Part shown: positions 58,462 to 64,000 of the stretch, piece after piece | Position numbering within the stretch: position 1 is the first letter of the stretch | How the letters are laid out: every line of letters starts with the position of its first letter | NCBI RefSeq assembly: GCF_900110125.1 | Contig: NZ_FOCN01000009.1 | Location: 1 to 64,000, forward strand | Origin: Cryobacterium luteum | Lineage (GTDB): Bacteria; Actinomycetota; Actinomycetes; Actinomycetales; Microbacteriaceae | Length of the DNA: 64,000 bases | Direction of reading: 5' to 3' | Notes under the pieces: model-generated | Told to the model about the DNA's origin: nothing | The model's input: the letters and a program-made list of their open reading frames with translations, nothing else | Databases searched by the model: none | Position numbers and translations under genes: made by a program

Positions 58462-60197
58462 ACGTTCGTCTGCCGCATTCGAGCGACCTGCCCGAACTCG
58501 ACATTGATGCCACGGGGCTGGAGGAGGCGGCCGATTGGCTGTCCCGGAGCGCTCGCGACTTCACCGACCGTGCCGGCGACATGGACTCACACTGGTCGGG
58601 GCTCAGCGGAGTTTTCACGGTGAACGGAACGGACCGCATCTATTCCGCGTTCACACCGGGGGTCGAGGTCGCCGAGGACTACTCCCAGGCGATGCGCTCT
58701 GCCGCAAGCGCTTTGGGGACTTTCGCCATTGCCGTCGCCCTGCTGAAAGCGCAGCGTGACGAGCTCGACAATGAGATCTCGGCGCTGCGCATGATTGCTG
58801 TCGCCGTGGAGGCACAGGATCCGGACTATCCGTCGTTTTACTCGGACGCAAGCGTTGAAACGATGGCCTGGGACCTGAAGGGGCGTGTCGCCGACCTGTC
58901 CGACCGCTTCGGCTATGCCGAAGACGCCTGCATTCTCGCGCTCGGCACGATCACGGGCGGCACCGGGCACGGATTGCCATCGCCCGGCTCTCTCGGCCAA
59001 CTCGGCATCGTGCCGGCCACCGGAATGCCGATCTGGCATTCACAGACCGACCTCTTCGCGTCCAGCACCTCGGACCGGGCCTTGAACTCGCTGACGTATC
59101 TGGGCACATTGACCTCGGCACAGGTCACACGGTGGCTTGCGTCTCACCCTGAATTTCTCGAAGCCATGGATGACATGCCACCGGATGCCGGGGAGGTGGC
59201 CGCGTGGTGGCATGCACTGGGGTCGAGTGCTGAAAGCGCCTCTGACGGCCAACTGGCGCTCATCGCAGCCGTGCCGTCACTGGTCGGCTCGCTCGAGGGT
59301 GTCGCCTATTGGGGTCGGGACAAAGCGAACCGCCTTCGTCTCACGGAGGCCATCGAGATCGAGCGCAAGCGATTGGCGATGTACAATCCCCGGCTGGAAG
59401 CGCTGGAGAATATTGTCGATGCTCTGGGCCCCAACGAGCAGATCTCCCCACGTTTGCTGGCAAGCCTCGAGCTTGGCGATCGGCCCCTCGCCGCGATCAC
59501 AGTCGGTGATCTGGACCGCGCGGCGCACGTCAACTATCAGGTGTCAGGTATGTTCTCCGGCACCGACAAGATGACCGACGCTGTTGCCGATGCTGCGGCT
59601 TTGTACCAGGCCGAAATGATTTGGGCCGACGCCCTCGGCATCGACGGTGAAATCGCTACCGTCGCCTGGATCGGCTACGACTCCCCCGATCTGCTCTCAG
59701 TGCGCCACGCGGAAAGTGCCACTCTGGGAGCGGCCAAGCTCGAGCAGGCACTGGGCGGCTTTGGCGCCGTGACCGACGCCCGCGGAACCGACCCGTTTCT
59801 GAGCGTGCACGCGCACTCATACGGAACAACGACCGCATTGATCGCCCTGCAACAGCCATTGGGAGTGGACGCACTGGCGATGTACGGTTCCGCCGGCTCG
59901 GAGGGCGTACGATCGGTCGAGCAACTCGAAGTCGACCGGGAGCAGGTCTATGTCTCGACCACCAGCCCGGACGGTCTCGCCGCATTCGGTCGGCTCATCA
60001 GCGGCCGCGGCGACCCGGATTCTGACCGCTTCGGTGCCGTTGACTTCGGCTCAGATGGCGATTCCATCGACCCGGTGACAGGTCAAGCCTTCGTTCCGAT
60101 CTCGGGACACACCGAATACCTCACGGAAGGTAGTGAGTCCCTGCGCAATCTGGCCCTAATCGGCCTGGGACGTGGCGACCTCGTGACGAAAGGATGA
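58455..60197 (+). CDS. WXG-like domain fused to DUF1023 alpha/beta hydrolase
   Basis: A 580-residue protein. The N-terminal 115 residues are a helical region with a WxG turn (HWSGL, W47-G49), as in WXG100 proteins exported by type VII systems. The middle carries the DUF1023 hallmark EVAAWWHALGSSAESASDGQ with AAVPSLVGSLEGVAYWGRDK. The C-terminal hydrolase has IGYDSPD, the nucleophile elbow HAHSYGTTTA (S455) and the catalytic His in SGHTEYL (H552). Catalytic residues are present, so it is probably an active esterase or lipase-like enzyme delivered to or beyond the envelope. No signal peptide is seen. The lipoprotein gene overlaps its stop (ATGA). Confidence 0.78.
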   Translation: MVNVRLPHSSDLPELDIDATGLEEAADWLSRSARDFTDRAGDMDSHWSGLSGVFTVNGTDRIYSAFTPGVEVAEDYSQAMRSAASALGTFAIAVALLKAQRDELDNEISALRMIAVAVEAQDPDYPSFYSDASVETMAWDLKGRVADLSDRFGYAEDACILALGTITGGTGHGLPSPGSLGQLGIVPATGMPIWHSQTDLFASSTSDRALNSLTYLGTLTSAQVTRWLASHPEFLEAMDDMPPDAGEVAAWWHALGSSAESASDGQLALIAAVPSLVGSLEGVAYWGRDKANRLRLTEAIEIERKRLAMYNPRLEALENIVDALGPNEQISPRLLASLELGDRPLAAITVGDLDRAAHVNYQVSGMFSGTDKMTDAVADAAALYQAEMIWADALGIDGEIATVAWIGYDSPDLLSVRHAESATLGAAKLEQALGGFGAVTDARGTDPFLSVHAHSYGTTTALIALQQPLGVDALAMYGSAGSEGVRSVEQLEVDREQVYVSTTSPDGLAAFGRLISGRGDPDSDRFGAVDFGSDGDSIDPVTGQAFVPISGHTEYLTEGSESLRNLALIGLGRGDLVTKG

Positions 60198-60697
60198 CCA
60201 GCACAATGAAACTTTCACGCCGCCGGCGACGACTCGTTGCGGCTGGCCTGCTTCTTGCCCTCTCGACAGCGGGCTGTGCCCAATCAGGAGCGAAAATGAC
60301 CCCCGACGAAGCAAAATCAAGCCTCATGAGCCTCATGGAGTCCCTGCAGACCGAGCTGGGTGGCGAATGGCGAGCCGAGGACATGACGGGCCCCCTCAGT
60401 TGTGACCTCGCCGGCGGTGAAGGCATCCGGTGGAGCGCCCTGCGGTTCGGGCCAGTCCCGGCCGACCTGCCGGCCGCTGAGAAAGCGAGCGCCACCGCCG
60501 CCGCAATCTTCGAGGAGGCCGGATATACGGTAACCACTTCATTCCAAGAGGAGCTGGGTTACATCGTTGGGGCGCAGAATGAACGCGGCGGCGGCGCTGA
60601 CTTCGGCGCAAACACGAACGCCATGAACATCAGCGCCTACAGCGACTGCGTGCAGGGCGATCTCGGCGCGATCATAGACGAGTTGAACCGAGGCTGA
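60194..60697 (+). CDS. Lipoprotein of the WXG-hydrolase cassette
   Basis: A 167-residue lipoprotein: basic start MTSTMKLSRRRRRL, hydrophobic core and lipobox LSTAGC. The mature part has two more cysteines (LSCDLAGGEG and YSDCVQGDLG) that could form a disulphide. No named domain is recognised; the layout resembles small actinobacterial envelope lipoproteins. ATGA overlap with the hydrolase shows co-translation. If the hydrolase is a toxin, this would be the candidate immunity protein; a chaperone or unrelated envelope role is equally possible. The gene ends directly at the truncated acyl-CoA ligase. Confidence 0.7.
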   Translation: MTSTMKLSRRRRRLVAAGLLLALSTAGCAQSGAKMTPDEAKSSLMSLMESLQTELGGEWRAEDMTGPLSCDLAGGEGIRWSALRFGPVPADLPAAEKASATAAAIFEEAGYTVTTSFQEELGYIVGAQNERGGGADFGANTNAMNISAYSDCVQGDLGAIIDELNRG

Positions 60698-61095
60698 CTG
60701 GGACCGACGGGTTTCTGCACACCGGCGATATCGCCACGGTCAGCGACATCGGCGAGGTGACCATCGTCGATCGCAGCAAGGAACTGATCAAATACAAGGG
60801 GTACCAGATCGCGCCGGCCGAGCTCGAGGCCCTGCTGCTGACCCATCCGCAGATCGCGGATGCGGCGGTGATCGGGGTAGCGGATGCCGACGGCCAGGAA
60901 TTTCCCAAAGCCTACGTCGTCGTCGTGGCCGAGTCGGCCGTCACTGCCGAGGAGGTCATGGCGTACGTGACCGAGCGGGTCGCCCCGCACAAAAAGGTGC
61001 GCGCGGTCGAGTTCATCGACGCGATCCTCAAGTCAGCGTCGGGCAAGATCCTGCGCAAGGACCTGCGCGCGCGGGAACGTGCCGCCGCCCAGTAG
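60698..61095 (+). pseudogene. 5'-truncated acyl-CoA ligase (C-terminal domain only)
   Basis: Translating through the lipoprotein stop gives, immediately downstream, the C-terminal part of an adenylate-forming acyl-CoA ligase: TGTDGFLHTGDIATVSDIG, then VDRSKELIKYKGYQIAPAEL, and the catalytic Lys in KSASGKILRKDLR. Only about 130 of roughly 520 residues remain; the AMP-binding N-terminal domain is missing. A GTG at 60757 could still start a 112-residue fragment but has no evident function. The junction coincides with the lipoprotein stop, as if the cassette had replaced the 5' part. Confidence 0.85.
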
Positions 61096-61125
61096 CGCCG
61101 AATACCATACGACGCCGCACAGTTG

Positions 61126-61202
61126 CTCACTTTGGCCTGACTCATTTTCTCACTGATAGCTATAGTGAGACTACAGTGAGGATAAAGTGAGGGCGCAGTG
61201 AA
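61126..61202 (+). promoter_or_regulatory. 11-bp iteron array overlapping the AlbA_2 gene start
   Basis: AGTGAG occurs at 61164, 61175 and 61186, and AGTGAA at 61197: four copies exactly 11 bp apart, the last overlapping the GTG start codon. On the other side of the central ATAGCTAT (61156-61163) the inverted form appears as CTCACT at 61149 and 61126 and CTGACT at 61137. This makes a two-sided operator-like array. The ribosome-binding site GAGGG lies within it. Confidence 0.8.
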
Positions 61203-62976
61203 GACTAGTCAGGGATCGCTCAGAGAAGTCATCAGCAGCATTCGACGCGCTGGAACGGATCTGAGACAGATCGAGGTGAAAGCTGCCGTCCGCGAGTTGC
61301 CCAAGAGTCTCTGGCCCACAGTCAGCGCCTTCAGCAACCATGGTGGCGGGCTCATCATTCTCGGTCTCTCCGAAGAAAATGGCTTCAACCCAGCCGAGGG
61401 GTTTGATGCAGCCCGCATCCGTGATTCAATCTCCGATGCATTTCGGCCGCGCGGCCCTTTCGAACCAGCTGGCCCCATCAGTCCACGCCCCGTCGGCGCG
61501 ATCGACATAGTCGACGTCGACGGCGCCCAGGTCGTGATCGTCGACGTTGCCGAGCTCCCCCCGGGAAGCAAGCCGTCATACGTCACGAATCAAGGCGTCG
61601 AGGCTGGCACCTACGAGCGGGTGGGTGATGGTGATCGGCGCATGAGTACCTACGCAATATTTCTCCTGACCTCGGACCGCGGTCAACCTCGTGACGACAG
61701 CGCACTCGTTGCCGGCTCGACGATCACGGACTTGGACCCCGCCCTCGTCGATAAATTCATTGCACGGCTGAGAAGAACGCGCGCGCGATCGATCGCGGAT
61801 CTGACGGCAACAGCGGATATTCTGCAGCGGCACAATGTCATCGGTACCGGCGGAGTTCTGACGCGCGCGGGGCTCCTGACGCTGGGGCGCTACCCCCAGC
61901 AGTACTTCCCTCAGCTGATGATCACATTTGCGGCCTACCCGGGACGCACTAAAGCCGATGTCGTCGGCGACATTCGGATGCTCGACCGACAGGTCGTTGA
62001 GGGTCCGATCCCCGTGATGGTCGACGATGCCGTTCGTGCGGTCCTGAGCAATCTCAAGGTGCGGCGCGTTTCCCGTGGTGCCGGAGCTGCGGATGAACCA
62101 GAAATCCCGGTGGACGCCGTGCGCGAGGCCATTGCCAATGCCCTCACCCATCGCGACTACAGCGACTTCGCGCTTGGCGACCAAGTGCGAGTGGAGATTT
62201 ACCCGGACCGGCTGGAAGTCTGGAGCCCGGGTGGCATCTGGGGCGGTCGCAGGGTTGTAGATCTTTTCGACGGCAGCTCTCGCTCTCGCAATCAAGTGCT
62301 CGCGAGTTTGCTCACAGAAGTCCCCTTCCCCGACAGAGACGAAACCGTCTGTGAAAACGCTGGGTCGGGAATCTTGCGGATGGCTGGTGTGCTGGGTGGA
62401 ATGGGACTCCCCGCTCCGCGTTTCACCGCTACGTCCACCAGCATGACCGTCACCCTCGACCGGCATGGATTGCTCACACCGGAGATGTCCTCCTGGCTGT
62501 CGGGCATCGGGGCAGCGTCGCTCAATCCGGATGCGCAGCGAACTCTGGTTCTGGTGCATCGGGGCTACGACGTCGAAGATCAACTTTTACGGGCCCAATT
62601 TGGCATGGATTCCACCGACGCGCGACTGATTTTGCGAGCACTCGTGGCCGACGGCTGGCTTCGATTCCCATCGCAACCTGGCGGCGCCTACCGCCCGGGC
62701 CCAGGACTCCTCGATGCCGAGTTGAACGAAAACACCCTGTTCTCGGACGTTGTGGTGCCACCGACCCAACACCCTGAAGGTAGTCTCGATGAGAGGATTC
62801 TGAAGGCCATCGGGCAAAATGATGAACTCAGCATCAACGAGCTGGTGACAATTACACAAAGCAGCACAAACTCCCTGCGCCCTCGCTTGCGAGTACTCAT
62901 CGAACAGGGTGCCCTGGTTCCGACTGCTCCACCACAGAGCCGCAATCGGCGCTATCGACGGCCACCCGGCGAGTAA
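61198..62976 (+). CDS. Schlafen/AlbA_2-domain protein with HATPase_c_4-like region
   Basis: A 592-residue protein. Residues 20-140 form an AlbA_2 (Schlafen-type, formerly AAA_4) domain: IEVKAAVRELPKSLWPTVSA, FSNHGGGLIILGLSEENGF. The centre has the conserved block VDAVREAIANALTHRDYSDF (about 300-320) with YPDRLEVWSPGGIWGG, as in HATPase_c_4. The C-terminus has two winged-helix-like segments (DSTDARLILRALVADGWLRF; DELSINELVTITQSSTNSLR). This is the layout of putative transcriptional regulators and of some defence proteins. The GTG start lies inside an 11-bp iteron array, suggesting autoregulation. Codon and base usage look somewhat less GC-rich than the neighbours. Confidence 0.82.
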   Translation: MKTSQGSLREVISSIRRAGTDLRQIEVKAAVRELPKSLWPTVSAFSNHGGGLIILGLSEENGFNPAEGFDAARIRDSISDAFRPRGPFEPAGPISPRPVGAIDIVDVDGAQVVIVDVAELPPGSKPSYVTNQGVEAGTYERVGDGDRRMSTYAIFLLTSDRGQPRDDSALVAGSTITDLDPALVDKFIARLRRTRARSIADLTATADILQRHNVIGTGGVLTRAGLLTLGRYPQQYFPQLMITFAAYPGRTKADVVGDIRMLDRQVVEGPIPVMVDDAVRAVLSNLKVRRVSRGAGAADEPEIPVDAVREAIANALTHRDYSDFALGDQVRVEIYPDRLEVWSPGGIWGGRRVVDLFDGSSRSRNQVLASLLTEVPFPDRDETVCENAGSGILRMAGVLGGMGLPAPRFTATSTSMTVTLDRHGLLTPEMSSWLSGIGAASLNPDAQRTLVLVHRGYDVEDQLLRAQFGMDSTDARLILRALVADGWLRFPSQPGGAYRPGPGLLDAELNENTLFSDVVVPPTQHPEGSLDERILKAIGQNDELSINELVTITQSSTNSLRPRLRVLIEQGALVPTAPPQSRNRRYRRPPGE

Positions 62977-63032
62977 AATTCAATCCACCAAGTTCGGCAG
63001 TTCCCGCAACACAGGTCAGTACTGGGTCGCAT

Positions 63033-63872
63033 CTATAGATGCGGGGGTGGTGCCCCGAGACTCACGACGGTCTGGATCGCGGCATGGTCCGACGGCCATC
63101 CGCCCTCATAGCGCGTGACGTTTATGGCGGCCTTGAGCACGGTGACGCGCGGCGTGACGAGGATCCAGTCGATGCGTTTGTGATTCTCGCGCGGCGGACG
63201 GTAGTCCAGGAACGTTCCCCACCCCTCGGTGAGGCGTTCTTGGGCTGTGTCCCAGGTGTCCAGCAGCAGACCCTGGCCAGTGAGTCGGTCGTAGGGGGAG
63301 GTCGTCGCATCCGTGTTGAAATCGCCGGTCACGACAGTAGGCAGCAGTGATGCAGCCACGATTCGTAGCAGTACATCGGCGGATCGCACCCGCGAGGTGC
63401 GGGAACGGTTATCGAGGTGGGTGTTCACGGCCCGGAAGTCGATGCCGGTGGCCACGTCGTGAAAGAGCGCGTCAACGACGACGCGCGGAGTGCGGTTGCC
63501 CCACGAGGTGGAGCCCGGCCGCAAGGGTGTGTCCGAGAGCGCCGTCTGCTCCCAGTCGAGCAGGCGCACTCGACGGGAATCGTAGACGATCGGACAGCCT
63601 TCCCCGCCCGTGTTGGTTTCCCGGCCATGTCCGATCGAGCGGTAGCGATCGCCGAGGGCGTGACGCACGAAGTTCGCCTGGTCGAACAGTGCTTCTTGCA
63701 CGCCGAGCAGCGCGGGCTGTTCCGCCGCGAGCAGCCGTTTCAGCAGCGACCGGCGGTGCACCCACCGATCGGGGCTGCGCGGGTTGAGGTGCGGTAGGCG
63801 TCGACGGATGTTGAAACTCATGACATGCAGATCAGGTGCGGTGACGGGCCCGATAAGTGCGCTGTCTGTCAT
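63033..63872 (-). CDS. Endonuclease/exonuclease/phosphatase-fold protein
   Basis: A 279-residue member of the EEP fold (DNase I/ExoIII-like). Landmarks in order are DLHVMSFNIRRRLPHLNPRS, ALLGVQEALFDQ with the metal-binding Glu, DFRAVNTHLDNRSRTSRVRS, PTVVTGDFNTDATTSPYDRL, RIDWILVTPRV and WPSDHAAIQTVVSL with the catalytic Asp-His. All metal and catalytic residues are present. It has no signal peptide. The substrate could be nucleic acid or a phosphoester; similar proteins are annotated only by fold. It converges on the AlbA_2 gene. Confidence 0.83.
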   Translation of the reverse strand: MTDSALIGPVTAPDLHVMSFNIRRRLPHLNPRSPDRWVHRRSLLKRLLAAEQPALLGVQEALFDQANFVRHALGDRYRSIGHGRETNTGGEGCPIVYDSRRVRLLDWEQTALSDTPLRPGSTSWGNRTPRVVVDALFHDVATGIDFRAVNTHLDNRSRTSRVRSADVLLRIVAASLLPTVVTGDFNTDATTSPYDRLTGQGLLLDTWDTAQERLTEGWGTFLDYRPPRENHKRIDWILVTPRVTVLKAAINVTRYEGGWPSDHAAIQTVVSLGAPPPHL

Positions 63873-64000
63873 GGAACCAGCCTATGTGGACGGTGCGACG
63901 ACGTCGTGCTCGGCCACCGCGCCACCTACCGTTTGGGAAATCCGTCCCTGGCACGCCGCCACTGCCGCCTACTGTCGCCGGCTGGGCACGGCCGGGTGCT
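63871..64000 (+). CDS. Possible 5' fragment of a gene cut by the window edge
   Basis: From the ATG at 63871, which overlaps the divergent phosphatase-fold start, a frame stays open to the edge for 43 codons; the piece PTVWEIRPWHAATAAYCRRL looks protein-like. No family is recognised. No clear ribosome-binding site is seen, so it may be chance. Confidence 0.3.
   Translation, partial: MEPAYVDGATTSCSATAPPTVWEIRPWHAATAAYCRRLGTAGC

Noticed and set aside
61126-61202. Plasmid or phage replication origin based on iterons
   Set aside because: No replication initiator, partition or phage gene is nearby; the AlbA_2 protein does not look like a Rep, and an operator is the simpler reading.

Overview
The window is high-GC DNA from an actinobacterium, most likely a member of the Microbacteriaceae (Cryobacterium/Leifsonia-like). 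The reasons are dense GC-rich coding, many GTG starts and four-base ATGA/GTGA overlaps, lineage-typical small proteins (a DUF3073 protein, a DUF7882-type protein), an actinobacterial-style HutH, and a purS-purQ pair. I saw no rRNA, tRNA, CRISPR array, transposase or phage gene. It reads as chromosome: housekeeping genes mixed with catabolic and accessory modules.

Layout. 0.1-5.4 kb: LtrA-like membrane protein, DUF7882 protein, O-antigen-ligase/TPR membrane protein and a sortase-type surface protein. 5.6-9.8 kb: a coupled minus-strand operon (thiolase, 3-hydroxyacyl-CoA dehydrogenase, PaaZ-like bifunctional enzyme) behind a TetR/PaaR-like palindrome. 10-12.2 kb: DEAD-box RNA helicase with a long Arg/Asp/Asn/Tyr repeat tail. 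12.4-15.5 kb: GNAT enzyme, then an IclR regulator divergent from hutH with a clean palindrome between them. 15.6-23.2 kb: M23 hydrolase, RND exporter, YczE-like protein, M20 peptidase, CPBP-like protein. 23.3-24.9 kb: DUF4097-PadR operon with its operator. 25-29 kb: a repeat-rich non-coding stretch, an APC permease that looks leaderless, a flavin monooxygenase-like enzyme and DUF3073.

29.4-46.4 kb holds purine biosynthesis (purM-purF; purD; purC; purS-purQ), broken up by a small membrane protein, a ribokinase-like kinase, a very large secreted metallophosphoesterase, an SCP2-like protein, a VOC dioxygenase and a tryptophan-catabolic operon (TetR regulator; kynA, amidohydrolase, kynU). The amidohydrolase occupies the place where kynurenine formamidase is expected. 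46.5-51.2 kb: a DGPF/YCII protein with an ECF42-like sigma factor, a TetR-MFS drug-efflux operon, a 13-bp tandem repeat and a DUF3817 membrane protein.

51.2-57.9 kb is a six-gene minus-strand phosphonate module (phnD, phnC, fused phnE, FAD amine oxidoreductase, phosphonatase-like HAD enzyme, Zn alcohol dehydrogenase). It can be read as uptake of an aminophosphonate, oxidative deamination to an aldehyde, C-P cleavage and handling of the aldehyde product, with no C-P lyase. 58.1-60.7 kb is a three-gene cassette: an unknown small protein, a protein joining a WXG-like helical region to a DUF1023 alpha/beta hydrolase, and a lipoprotein. It abuts a 5'-truncated acyl-CoA ligase. 61.1-63.9 kb carries a Schlafen/AlbA_2-type protein whose start codon lies in a run of 11-bp iterons, and an endonuclease/exonuclease/phosphatase-fold protein.

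The items most worth a second look are the iteron-controlled AlbA_2 gene, the WXG-DUF1023-lipoprotein cassette at a gene-truncation scar, the phosphonate operon with its intercistronic hairpin, the amidohydrolase inside the kyn operon, and the strong excess of the heptamer GCATCCG.
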